Of a stretch of DNA of 64,000 nucleotides, positions 27,515 through 35,848 are shown piece by piece. Position numbers and translations under genes: made by a program. Under the pieces are notes generated by a model, which saw nothing but the letters and a program-made list of their open reading frames with translations, ran no database searches and was not told the DNA's origin. Positions within the stretch are counted from its first letter, which is position 1. Every line of letters starts with the position of its first letter. This DNA comes from Arboricoccus pini (lineage in GTDB: Bacteria > Pseudomonadota > Alphaproteobacteria > Geminicoccales > Geminicoccaceae): positions 98,910 through 162,909 of the forward strand of contig NZ_FYEH01000008.1 in the NCBI RefSeq assembly GCF_900187945.1. Direction: 5' to 3'.

Positions 27515-28594
27515 TCAGTTGAGACTTAAAGGGGCCTGGAGTCCGACCGCGTCGCAGATCGCGGCCATACGGTTTGCCGAGGCAGCCTTGGCGTCAGCGA
27601 ATTGCACGACCTTGACACGGGGCTGCGACCAGACGGGTTGCAAGAGGTCGGCCGCCTTGCCGCAGAGCGCAGCATAGCGTTCCAACCAGCCTTGCATGAC
27701 CAGTTTGTTCGCCTCGCCATGGCTAGCATCGCTCGACATGATCTGGAACAACTCGACTGCATTGGCGAGATTCTGCTCGTAATCGGCTTCGGCCGCCGAG
27801 ACGACGGCCGGCGTGATGAAATCGTTTTGCGCCGCGGCCGCTTGCATGATGAAGCCCGAGCGAAACAATTCGCCCACCAGAGGCTCGAAGACGAGGTTGA
27901 TCGCGAAATATTGCTCAAGATAATCGGCAGCACCGCCGATCGTCTCGATCGCCTCGCGAACACCTTGCCACAGTGGATCCTCGAGCCAGTGCTTCTTGCC
28001 GGCCTCGTGATCGAAGCCGTTGAGATCAAGGCCGATTTCACTCAAGTAAAGCGTCAGGTCCTGGGCAAATCTCAGCTTGTAGGAACTGTTGGTCAAGATC
28101 GCATTATTGATCATCTGCGTGTAGCCGTAGCGCTGTGCTTGTGTGAGCGCCTTACCCAACCCGTATTCGGCGTGCTTGTAGGCGCCCACATGGTCCTGCA
28201 GGACCTTGACCCAGCGCGGATCAAAACGACTAGGCGCGCCGGCGCGTCGTCCATTATCGACAATGTTCTTGAGCATCCCGACGATGGTGGACTGACGCTG
28301 GTAATGGGTGCGCTCCCATTCCTGGTCAGGTGCCCGATAGAGGTGCCAGTTTGAGCTCTTGAGTGCCGTCCAGTCCTTGGAATAGGTGGGCGTGCCATCG
28401 CCAAAGGAGAGAATCCACCCCTGGGCCAGATAGCGCTCGGGGTCGGGCTGGACATCGACGGTCATGTCCTCGTAATGCGTGGCCTTGCGGCCCTTGGGCT
28501 CGAAGTAATTGAACTTCCGGCTATCCGAACCTGGGAAAACGGCGGCGCCGGCGGCGCCAGATGAAAGCGGGGACTGCTCACCTTGGACTGACAT
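27515..28594 (-). CDS. mimC: Binuclear-iron monooxygenase hydroxylase, small (beta) subunit
   Basis: This 359-residue hydroxylase beta subunit has the ferritin-like fold but lacks the diiron ligands of the large subunit. The N-terminal part contains 'SRKFNYFEPKGRKATHYEDM', a typical start of the MimC/PrmC group, followed by 'YLAQGWILSFGDGTPTYSKD' and 'WYLYRAPDQEWERTHYQRQS'-like sequence at about residues 80-103 (here 'NWHLYRAPDQEWERTHYQRQ'). It pairs with the large subunit as an alpha2beta2 hydroxylase. It follows the reductase gene by 55 bases. The intact length matches homologues. Confidence 0.94.
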   Translation of the reverse strand: MSVQGEQSPLSSGAAGAAVFPGSDSRKFNYFEPKGRKATHYEDMTVDVQPDPERYLAQGWILSFGDGTPTYSKDWTALKSSNWHLYRAPDQEWERTHYQRQSTIVGMLKNIVDNGRRAGAPSRFDPRWVKVLQDHVGAYKHAEYGLGKALTQAQRYGYTQMINNAILTNSSYKLRFAQDLTLYLSEIGLDLNGFDHEAGKKHWLEDPLWQGVREAIETIGGAADYLEQYFAINLVFEPLVGELFRSGFIMQAAAAQNDFITPAVVSAAEADYEQNLANAVELFQIMSSDASHGEANKLVMQGWLERYAALCGKAADLLQPVWSQPRVKVVQFADAKAASANRMAAICDAVGLQAPLSLN

Positions 28595-28649
28595 TTTGGT
28601 TGACCTCCTAGATCTGATTATATGAGCGCCAGCAGGGCGATCGTGTCAT

Positions 28650-29714
28650 TTACTGCAAAGGTGCCTGCGTGAACTTGTCAAAATACATCCGCTCTGGCTC
28701 AACGCCCGCGATCTGCAAGACAGGCACGACGGCGTCGATCAGAGGTGGCGGCCCGCAGGAATAGGCATCCGCATCCGAGAGATCGTCAAATTCGACAAGC
28801 GCCTCGCGGACCACGTCATGGATGAAGCCCGTGGCTCCGTGCCAGTCGTCCGTCGACTCGGCAGCCGACAAAGCGGGGATGAACTTGAAATCGGGGAGAC
28901 GTTCCGTGAGTTCGGCGAAGCGATCGAGCCAGAACAGATCACGGCGGCTGCGCGCGCCATAAAATAGCCGAATGGGCCGGCCAGGCTCACCACTGGTCGC
29001 CTGATCGTTCAAGATCGACCAGAGCGGCGACATGCCGGAGCCACCACCCACGAGCAGCATGGGGGCGCTGCGATGTTCACGCCGGAAGCATCCGCCATAG
29101 GGGCCCTTGACGATCATAGGCGTGCCAACCTCAAGCTTGTCGTCAAGGAGCGCGGAGAACGCCCCGCCAGGGTAACGCTTGATGATGAAGTCGAGGCGGT
29201 CGGGTCGATCGGGCGTGCTCGCCATCGAATAAGAGCGCATGATGTTAAAGGCTGGCACCGTGATGTCCGCGTACTGTCCAGCAAAGAACTTCATGGGAGT
29301 TTCGAGATCGACGGCGAATCGCGCGATGTCGTGCGTCAACCACTCGACTTCCGCGATAGCGCCCGGATAGTCCCGGACCGGGATGGCATGGGAGAGCAGT
29401 TCTTCATCGTAATTGAGGAGTTCCACCTGCATGTCGCTATACGCGATCGTGCGGCAGAGCAGAATGTGGTTGGTGTCGCGATCTATCTCGGAGAGCGCGA
29501 AGGTCGAGTATTTCAAGAGCTCGATATCGCCGTCGTGCAAGATGCATTTGCAGGCCGAGCATTGGCCTTCCTTGCATCCATGCGGCAGGGCCACGCCCTG
29601 TCGAAAGGCGGCATTGAGCACTGTTTCGCCTTCGCGTACCTCGAGATCGATGCCGACCGGTTCCAGCCTTACCGTGTAGACCGGCACATCCAGCGGCAAC
29701 GCTTTCTCGGCCAT
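28650..29714 (-). CDS. mimB: Binuclear-iron monooxygenase reductase
   Basis: This 354-residue NADH:acceptor reductase feeds electrons to the hydroxylase. The N-terminal plant-type ferredoxin domain has the [2Fe-2S] cysteines Cys47, Cys52, Cys55 and Cys87. The FAD-binding 'RSYSMAS' motif, the NAD-binding 'GGGSGMSPLWSIL' and the C-terminal 'CGPPPLIDA' follow. The frame is open back to 29825, but that extension crosses a perfect palindrome. The ATG at 29714 begins 'MAEKALPLDVPVYTVRLEP', the usual N-terminus. The 107 bases between mimA and this gene hold the palindrome. Confidence 0.95.
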   Translation of the reverse strand: MAEKALPLDVPVYTVRLEPVGIDLEVREGETVLNAAFRQGVALPHGCKEGQCSACKCILHDGDIELLKYSTFALSEIDRDTNHILLCRTIAYSDMQVELLNYDEELLSHAIPVRDYPGAIAEVEWLTHDIARFAVDLETPMKFFAGQYADITVPAFNIMRSYSMASTPDRPDRLDFIIKRYPGGAFSALLDDKLEVGTPMIVKGPYGGCFRREHRSAPMLLVGGGSGMSPLWSILNDQATSGEPGRPIRLFYGARSRRDLFWLDRFAELTERLPDFKFIPALSAAESTDDWHGATGFIHDVVREALVEFDDLSDADAYSCGPPPLIDAVVPVLQIAGVEPERMYFDKFTQAPLQ

Positions 29715-29774
29715 GTGCTTGCTCCCTTCGGCCCGCCGGATTGCGGGCGGGCCATCAAATCCGATTGTTGCAGT

Positions 29775-29816
29775 CGGGCAGGTCCGGCACGGGCGCGCCC
29801 GTGCCGGACCTGCCCG
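29775..29816. repeat. Perfect 42-base palindrome between mimA and mimB
   Basis: Two 21-base arms are exact reverse complements with no loop spacer; the arms start CGGGCAGGTCCGGCACGGGC. It begins 6 bases after the mimA stop. In mRNA it would fold into a very stable hairpin that could protect the mimA 3' end and lower mimB expression. No U-tract follows, so simple termination is unlikely. Confidence 0.85.
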
Positions 29817-29821
29817 CTCGA

Positions 29822-31486
29822 TCACAGACGCTTGATCGTGAATCCCTTCCTGTAGTCAGCGATGTGCTGGGCACGCGCCTCGGGCGTCATCGCCCGCAGG
29901 TTCACGATGGGGCTCTGAATGGTGTAGCCACGCACGTGATCGAGGGTCCACTGGTCCTTCTCCTCGAAGGACAGATGCGGCTGGGCGATGAGTGTCTTCC
30001 CGTCTGGGCGGACGAAGCCCATGTCCTTGATGGCGTCCGCCATATCCCAGCCGTGATAGAGTTCTTCCCACTGGCGGCGACCGCTGAAGCGGCCCATGGC
30101 AGGCGTCGGCCGCCCCTGATACTCGGGCGCGAAGGCCTCCTTGTGGGTCCACCGATCGACTTCGCTGCCATAGGTGTAGAGTTCGCCATCGACTTCGTCG
30201 ACCTGGAGCTCCTCACGTATGACGGCAGGGACCAGGTTCGACCAGCAGCGATGCGGGTAGACATAGCCCGTGTCGGCAAAGGTGATCGGCACACTGCCGG
30301 GCTTTGAGAGCTTGCGATAATTCTCCCACCAAGCACCGTATTCGGCATACCAGCCCGGATATTTGTACTCGAACCATTCGAAGTCACGCTCGTCCATGGC
30401 GTCGATGCGCCAGAAATTGGCCCACCATCCAGCGGAGAAGAACTGCGCTACCTTATGGACATAGCCTTGCTTGACGATACGGTCCCAAGCATGCGCCACG
30501 TCGTCATGATGGATCTTGATGCCGTATTTCTCGAGCGGCAACATGTAGGTTCGATAGTAATCCTCGTAGATCCAACGATGCCAGAGCTCCGCGTAGCTCT
30601 CCTTCTTTTTGTCACGGTTCTTCGTGCCGTATTCGATAATCGTGCCGATGGCCGCGTCGACGATGCCGTGATTCTGCCAGAAAGCGTAGCGCAAATCGCG
30701 CTCGAGAAGGAGATGATTCTCGGGCTTGTTCAAGATCGACATGAGCAGCGAATGGCCGTTGCCGATATGGCGCGATTCGTCCGACTGCACCGAGAGGAAG
30801 ACCGTCGGCAGCGCGTAGTCGCCGTTTCTCGCCGCCTCGGAGGGCATGGCGACAAAGAGCGTGTTTGTGAACGCCGTCTCGGCCACCACGGTGAGGTAGA
30901 TGTTGGCCGAGGTGATGGCGTCGCCCGTGACGAAGGCCTCGCCAAACTGACGGCCGATCGTCGTCGCATAGCATTTTCCGAAGGCGGCCTCGGTGATGTC
31001 GAAGCCGGCGGGATCGATGTAGTTCTCCATATACCATTTCTTGAGGTTCATCTGAATGGTCGAGTGCCTGAACTCGTCGACCATCTGCATGGTGAACCCG
31101 GTACGGAGATCGTCACCAGGCGCGAGGCGCCCGACCATGGCCATCGATCGCGCGGCCGAGATCTCCGGGAAGGGGATGATGGCCAGGAAAAGCTTCATCC
31201 ACTCGACCCAGCGAGGCTGGACATTCCGGAACATGTCGCCGCGAAGGGCGGCGTCCAGGGCGCCATAGACCCGATTGTCCTTTTCCTCCTGCATCGGGAA
31301 ATAGGAGCGTAGGACCTGCTTCATGGGGTCCTTGGGAGCCTTGGCGATCCTGTAGTCAGTAGGAAACGTCATCGCTTCCTGGACGTAGGATGGAGTCCAG
31401 CCGAGATCGGCGATCCGGCGGGTCGCTTCGCTGATCCCGATCCCCTTTTGCTGGGTGATCTTGTTGAGCGTCATAGCGCCTGACAT
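29822..31486 (-). CDS. mimA: Binuclear-iron monooxygenase hydroxylase, large (alpha) subunit
   Basis: This 554-residue catalytic subunit has the full set of diiron ligands: Glu108 ('PFPEIS'), Glu138 and His141 ('DEFRH'), Glu203 ('VAETAF'), Glu237 and His240 ('DESRH'). It inserts one oxygen atom into small substrates. Relatives oxidise propane at C2, acetone, phenol or cyclic ketones, so the substrate here is not settled. It is the first gene of mimABCD. A sigma-54 promoter lies about 210 bases upstream, leaving a long leader. All residues needed for activity are present. Confidence 0.96.
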   Translation of the reverse strand: MSGAMTLNKITQQKGIGISEATRRIADLGWTPSYVQEAMTFPTDYRIAKAPKDPMKQVLRSYFPMQEEKDNRVYGALDAALRGDMFRNVQPRWVEWMKLFLAIIPFPEISAARSMAMVGRLAPGDDLRTGFTMQMVDEFRHSTIQMNLKKWYMENYIDPAGFDITEAAFGKCYATTIGRQFGEAFVTGDAITSANIYLTVVAETAFTNTLFVAMPSEAARNGDYALPTVFLSVQSDESRHIGNGHSLLMSILNKPENHLLLERDLRYAFWQNHGIVDAAIGTIIEYGTKNRDKKKESYAELWHRWIYEDYYRTYMLPLEKYGIKIHHDDVAHAWDRIVKQGYVHKVAQFFSAGWWANFWRIDAMDERDFEWFEYKYPGWYAEYGAWWENYRKLSKPGSVPITFADTGYVYPHRCWSNLVPAVIREELQVDEVDGELYTYGSEVDRWTHKEAFAPEYQGRPTPAMGRFSGRRQWEELYHGWDMADAIKDMGFVRPDGKTLIAQPHLSFEEKDQWTLDHVRGYTIQSPIVNLRAMTPEARAQHIADYRKGFTIKRL

Positions 31487-31694
31487 CTGTCTCTCCCTCA
31501 GTCATGGCGACGGCTAGGCTTACCGGCTGCCACCATGGGCGCATGTCGCAACCGGCTGGAGACGAGACCGCCCCGGTCGGCTGGCGGATACCCGCCGACC
31601 TCAACGCTCCGCCGCTGGTTCAGCCCCAGCCTCGCTCCCGATCGCCATCATTCATGCGCCGCTCTATCGGCGGCATTTGGCACGCGAATGTCTC

Positions 31695-31710
31695 TGCAAC
31701 GAACGTGCCA
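31695..31710 (-). promoter_or_regulatory. Sigma-54 (-24/-12) promoter of the mim operon
   Basis: The minus strand reads TGGCACG-TTCG-TTGCA, a full match to the sigma-54 consensus (TGGCACG, four bases, TTGCW). It points towards mimA, whose start is about 210 bases downstream. The sigma-54 activator encoded at the end of the same operon is the expected partner. Confidence 0.9.
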
Positions 31711-31797
31711 TGTCTTAGAAAGAATAAGAATTCTGCTTAAACAGTGGATCTACGGGATGTTATTGCATCGCAGCAATATACTGCAATGTTCTATTTT

Positions 31798-31822
31798 GCG
31801 ACAGTTCTGTGTCGACTGTCGC
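31798..31822. promoter_or_regulatory. Inverted repeat, candidate upstream activator site for MimR
   Basis: Perfect arms GCGACAGT and ACTGTCGC are separated by 9 bases. It lies about 90-115 bases upstream of the sigma-54 promoter, the normal distance for an enhancer-binding protein. A shorter repeat TATTGC-N6-GCAATA lies at 31761-31778 between them. Confidence 0.6.
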
Positions 31823-31836
31823 GTCCTGCTACAGGG

Positions 31837-32121
31837 TCAGGACAGCGCGGCGCCATCCAGACGCTCAACGACGGCCTGCAATTCTTCCTTTAGCCTCGCC
31901 TGTTCGGTCTCCAACTTATCGAGGGCCTGCCTTACCTCGATCAGTCGGGCTTGATGAAGAGCGTGCACCTTGTCAGCGCCCGGCGCGCCAAGTTCGAGCT
32001 CCAGTCCCGCCCGCCGACTCTCCAGGGCGAGGCGATGGCTATTGGCATCGATGAGCCGCTCGACAAGCAATAAACGGGCGGCCATGAGTGTTTCGTAGGC
32101 CTCGTCATCCTCTTCCATCAT
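31837..32121 (-). CDS. Small coiled-coil protein of unknown function upstream of mimA
   Basis: This 94-residue protein is rich in Leu, Glu, Ala and Arg, with heptad-like spacing over most of its length, so it should be a helical coiled coil without membrane segments or cysteines. A GGGAGG-type ribosome-binding site precedes the tandem ATGATG start; Met2 is an alternative. It is on the same strand as the mim operon but lies upstream of both the sigma-54 promoter and the candidate enhancer site, so it is probably transcribed separately. I do not recognise the family. The codon pattern looks like a real gene, yet it could be spurious. Confidence 0.5.
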   Translation of the reverse strand: MMEEDDEAYETLMAARLLLVERLIDANSHRLALESRRAGLELELGAPGADKVHALHQARLIEVRQALDKLETEQARLKEELQAVVERLDGAALS

Positions 32122-32223
32122 GCAGAACCCTTCGCCTCCCGGTTTGTCGCCTTATCACCGCCGGCCGCAACCCGCGTGTCATGCCGGCTCCAGGGGAGCG
32201 GCAGAAGCGGCTGCATTCTTCAT

Positions 32224-32273
32224 TGTTCACGGCATGAGCGCGTGTGCATAGTAGATCGCACCGTTCGTGAACA
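32224..32273. repeat. Widely spaced inverted repeat TGTTCACG / CGTGAACA
   Basis: Perfect 8-base arms, 34 bases apart, lie in the region between the divergent small coiled-coil gene and the decayed regulator. It could be an operator pair or the two halves of a cruciform. Function is unknown. Confidence 0.35.
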
Positions 32274-32351
32274 TAAAGCCGCCTTTGCCTGCCGGCAAAC
32301 AACGTCGCCGCCCGGGACGGAACGAGTGAGATCAGGAAGGAGCGCCGGCCG

Positions 32352-33995
32352 ATGTCCACTGGCGTGGACGCGAACCTCAAGGGCCGTTTGATCGTGACCG
32401 AAGACCAGCTTTGCGCGCAGGTCAGGCAATCATGGCAGCGCTGACTCGATGCCGGCTTCATGTCTGACGCCTTGCCGGATGCGAGAATTGTCGGCACGAC
32501 GGAGCTTACCATGGCCCGCGAGCAATCGGCCGCCATACGAGATTTGGCTCTGGACGAAATGCAGGATCTCTATCGCTAGCTCGCCGGCTCCGATTTCCTC
32601 GTCGCCCTGGCTGATCCCTCCGGCTTGATTCTGGACATGCTGACGGAAGACACGTTCAAGGACACGGCCCTTGCCGCCCATATTCGGGAAGGCCGCCATT
32701 GGAGCGAGAATTGCCAGGGAACCAACGCCCTGGGCCTGGCCATCGCCGTCCGGCAGCCGGTCACCGTGCATGGCGAGGAAGATTTCTTCATCGCCCAGTC
32801 GCGGCTGACCTGCACAGCGGTGCAAATCTTCGCCAGCGACGGCAGCCTTGCCGGGGTGATCGATGAATCGGGCAACTGTCATGCCCGCCAGCATCATACG
32901 ATGGCCCTGGCAAGGATGGCCGCTGCCAACATCGAATGCCTGATGTTTCGCGCGCAGTATCGCGGCCGACCGATCCTGGTCTTTCACAGACAGCCCGAAT
33001 ATCTACGCACCGCCAGTGTCGGCCTTCTGGTTCTGGACTCTGACGGCCTCGCGCTGGCGGTCAATCGTCGCACCGCCTTGTTCCTGCAAGGGCTGCCGGT
33101 TCTGGCCGGGGAGCCTGTCGAGCAACTCTTCAAGGAGTCCGTTCCCGCCCTTCTGGCAGCCTCCGCCTGACGGCAGGACGTCACGCTCACGGACCGGGAA
33201 GGCAGCTTCTACGCGGCGCTCCCCGACAATCCACCGCCACGACCGCAGCCGATAACGCCGATGGCGATGACTGGTCTGGGGCCGGCCTTCGTCGCCGAGG
33301 ATCCGACTATCCGCCAAAGTCTCAAACTGATCGGGAGGGCCGTCGAGCGACGGCTGCCCACTCTGCTTCGCGGCCCCTCGGGCACGGACAGGGACATGAT
33401 GTCGCGTGAGGCACACCACCTCTCGAGCCGCAAGGACGCCTTCGTGCCGGTCAACTGCGCGACCCAGCCAGAGAGCCTGATCGAGGCGGCGTTGTGCGGC
33501 CACAAGGAGGGCGCATTACCGGCGCACGCAAGGGGCGGCTCGGCCGGCCTTGTCGTCGAGGCCGACGGTGGCACCCTGTTCCTGGATGAGATTGGCGGCA
33601 TGCGCCCCGCCCTGCAGACGGTTCTGCTCCGTCTTCTCGACGATTGACAGGTCCGGCTGCCGGGCGGAACGAAGCTGCGTGAGGTCAATGTCCAGCTCGT
33701 GGCCGCCACCAATGTCGACCTCGCCCAGGCTGTCAAGGCTGGCCGTTTCAGAAGCGATCTCTTCTACCGATTGAGCGTGGCCGACATTCTCCTGCCGCGT
33801 CTGGTCGAACGCCCGGACTTCGCGCTCCTCCTGGCGGTACTGGCAAAGGAAGCGGCGCCCGGCGCCAGGATCGAGGAGAAAGCAGCCGCCATGCTGGCCC
33901 GGCATGACTGGCAGGGCAACATGCGCGAGCTGCACAACGTCCTGACCCGACTGGCCCTGCAGGGGGAGGACGCGCGGATAGGCCTTAGGATATAG
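32352..33995 (+). pseudogene. Decayed AcoR-type sigma-54 regulator with four in-frame stop codons
   Basis: One frame of 547 codons starts at an ATG with an AGGAAGGAG ribosome-binding site. It is interrupted at 32442 (TGA), 32577 (TAG), 33168 (TGA) and 33645 (TGA), with no frameshift. The translation is clearly an enhancer-binding regulator: 'HWSENCQGTNALGLAIAV' in the GAF region, 'FLDEIGGM' as Walker B and 'WQGNMRELHNVLTRLAL' near the end. Walker A reads 'GPSGTDRD' (Lys lost), the sigma-54 loop GAFTGA is replaced by 'GALPAH', and the Fis helix-turn-helix is missing. It therefore cannot work as an activator even with read-through. It resembles the intact regulator at 22.3-24.2 kb. Confidence 0.9.
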
Positions 33996-34038
33996 TTCGC
34001 TTATTATCGGAACTGGCACCCGGGGAGGCAAAGGCAGA

Positions 34039-34341
34039 GCCTTCGTCGCCGAGCACGGCACGACCTTGAAAGGTTTGGCGATGACGCGTGCAACCGGCAG
34101 CTATTACGTCGTGGGCTATGGCGAGAACATCAATATCCCGACCGTCGACCTCATCATCACCGAGCGCAATATCATCGGCAGCCTCGTAGGCACCTGGGCA
34201 GAGCTGACCGAGTTGATGGCTCTGGCCGACCGGGGCAAATGCGATCTCGCCATCAAAGAATATCCCCTGGATGCCGCCAACCGGGCACTGCGCGACCTGT
34301 ATAAGGGCAAGATTAGCTGCCCGGGGGTCCTCATTCCCTGA
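34039..34341 (+). pseudogene. 3' fragment of a zinc-type alcohol dehydrogenase gene
   Basis: About 100 codons remain of the C-terminal part of a medium-chain alcohol dehydrogenase. Family blocks are 'FVAEHGTTLKGLAMTRATGS', 'YYVVGYGENINIPTVDLIIT', 'IGSLVGTWAELTELMALADR' and a terminal 'CPGVLIP' in place of the usual GRAVLVP. The catalytic zinc ligands and most of the nucleotide-binding domain are missing. It directly follows the decayed regulator. It was probably part of an older alkane/alcohol pathway linked to the monooxygenase locus. Confidence 0.8.
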
Positions 34342-34766
34342 GCCCGCGAGGCGCCTGCCCGAACGACCGGAACGCGATGGGCGCTTTCGGCTGGCCGAAG
34401 GACGAGTGACGTGGTGCTCGCACATGCAAGGGCCGCCGCCGCTCCCAAGCGCTTATGCCGGGCATTGCGCCAGAGCAAGAATGCCCCTCTCGCGACGCGG
34501 CACCCCGCCATCTGGCTCCTAACGCGATTCGTACCCTTGGACGGAGGCATCCGCGCGACTGTCCCGGCAGTCTCGTGGATGCTGGCGGGTGACCTGCTGC
34601 ATCCGCTGTGCGGCGCCGCCTGGATTAGCGACACGCCCAGATTATTGGGCGTCCAACGGCTGTCTTTCCGCGATGGCTGGTCAAATTATTTCCATTTTGG
34701 GGTTTTATTAGTCAGTTAATGGCGATCAATTAGCCTTGCATCTACCATCTGGTTACCGCAATGTTG
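34342..34766. other. Intergenic region before the LacI-type regulator
   Basis: About 425 bases without a recognisable gene. It follows the dehydrogenase fragment and becomes AT-richer from about 34680, where the promoter of the following operon should lie. No structured RNA was recognised; in particular no TPP riboswitch was seen. Confidence 0.5.
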
Positions 34767-34780
34767 GTAAACCGCTTTAG
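34767..34780. promoter_or_regulatory. Near-palindrome resembling a LacI-family operator
   Basis: GTAAAC-CG-CTTTAG is a LacI-type palindrome with central CG; two positions differ from the ideal GTAAAC-CG-GTTTAC. It lies 36-49 bases before the chosen start of the regulator gene, which suits autoregulation and control of the downstream operon. Confidence 0.4.
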
Positions 34781-34815
34781 TGAACCGCATTACCGCGAGA
34801 GGCGAACAGGATCTC

Positions 34816-35844
34816 GTGCGCAAGACCACTGCCCGGCCGCGATTGAAGGACGTCGCAGCAAGATCAGGCCTTTCAGTGACAACAATTTCGCGTCATCTGA
34901 ACGGTTCGATCGTTCTGCCGCAAGAAACTGTCAAGAGAATAGACGATGCTATTCTTGCCCTCGACTATCATCCCAATCCACACGCGCGGCGGCTCAGCCT
35001 CGGCCGCTCGGAGACGATCGGCCTCGTCCTGCCGGAAATCGCCAATCCTTTCTTTGCCCGCCTTGCCGGTGCGGTCGAGGAAGCTGCGGACGCAGAAGGA
35101 CTGGGTCTGGTGCTCTGCGCCACGTTGAACCGGCAAGGCCGCGAGCTGGACTATCTGGCAAGGCTCGGCCGCGACGGCGTCGATGGTCTGATCTTCGTTA
35201 CCAATCATCCCGATGACGGGTCGCTCGCGCGCAGCATCGAGACCATCCCGGGCGCCGTCCTCCTGGACGAGGACGTGCCGGGCACCGTCGCTCCCAAGAT
35301 CTTCTGCGACAACGAGGCGGGCGGCTATCTGGCGGGTCAGGCCCTGCTGGCAGCCGGGCATCGCCGGATCGGCTGCATCGGCGGCCTTGCGGGCATGACC
35401 AGCATGGATGGTCGCTGGCAGGGGCTCTGCCGCGCTGTCCGCGAGTGCGGCCCGGAAGCGGCGATCACGTTCTCGACCAACGGCCCTTATTCAGTGGCGG
35501 AGGGGCGGCGCGCGGCCAGGCTTTTCCTCGCCGCCGCCGAACCGCCCAGCGCTCTTTTCGTCTGCAGCGAGGAAGCCGCCCTGGGTGTCCTCGAAGGGCT
35601 GCGCGATGCCGACATCGACGTGCCAGGCGATGTCTCGCTGATCGCCTTTGACGATGTGGGGCCGCTGCATCTCCTGACACCTCCCCTGACGGCCATTCGT
35701 CAGCCCATCGAGGCCATGGGGCGGCGCGCGGTCGAGGCCATTGTCACCAAGATCGGCCCCGGCATCGAGCTGATGCCGGTCGAGCTCATTGTCCGCCAGT
35801 CGGTGGCGCCGCCGCCGTCCGCCAACCGGAAGCTGAAAGGTTAA
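34816..35844 (+). CDS. LacI family transcriptional regulator
   Basis: This regulator of about 342 residues has an N-terminal LacI helix-turn-helix ('RPRLKDVAARSGLSVTTISR') and hinge helix ('NPHARRLSLGRSETIGLVLP'). A periplasmic-binding-protein-like effector domain follows, ending with 'DDVGPLHLLTPPLTAIRQPI'. The frame is open to a GTG at 34780, but that start overlaps the operator-like palindrome. The GTG at 34816, with an AGGA ribosome-binding site 5 bases before it, gives the usual short tail before the helix-turn-helix. The substrate-binding protein gene follows after 4 bases, so it is the first gene of the long ABC-transporter operon and probably its repressor. The effector is unknown. 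Confidence 0.9.
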   Translation: MRKTTARPRLKDVAARSGLSVTTISRHLNGSIVLPQETVKRIDDAILALDYHPNPHARRLSLGRSETIGLVLPEIANPFFARLAGAVEEAADAEGLGLVLCATLNRQGRELDYLARLGRDGVDGLIFVTNHPDDGSLARSIETIPGAVLLDEDVPGTVAPKIFCDNEAGGYLAGQALLAAGHRRIGCIGGLAGMTSMDGRWQGLCRAVRECGPEAAITFSTNGPYSVAEGRRAARLFLAAAEPPSALFVCSEEAALGVLEGLRDADIDVPGDVSLIAFDDVGPLHLLTPPLTAIRQPIEAMGRRAVEAIVTKIGPGIELMPVELIVRQSVAPPPSANRKLKG

Positions 35845-35848
35845 GAGC

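Noticed and set aside
32352..33995. Selenocysteine or stop-codon recoding to rescue the regulator
   Set aside because: Both TGA and TAG occur, other genes here end normally with TGA, and the Walker A, sigma-54 loop and DNA-binding domain are also lost. Pseudogene is simpler.
34342..34815. TPP riboswitch for the operon with M20 and TenA genes
   Set aside because: The conserved CUGAGA and related THI-box strands were not found in the leader.
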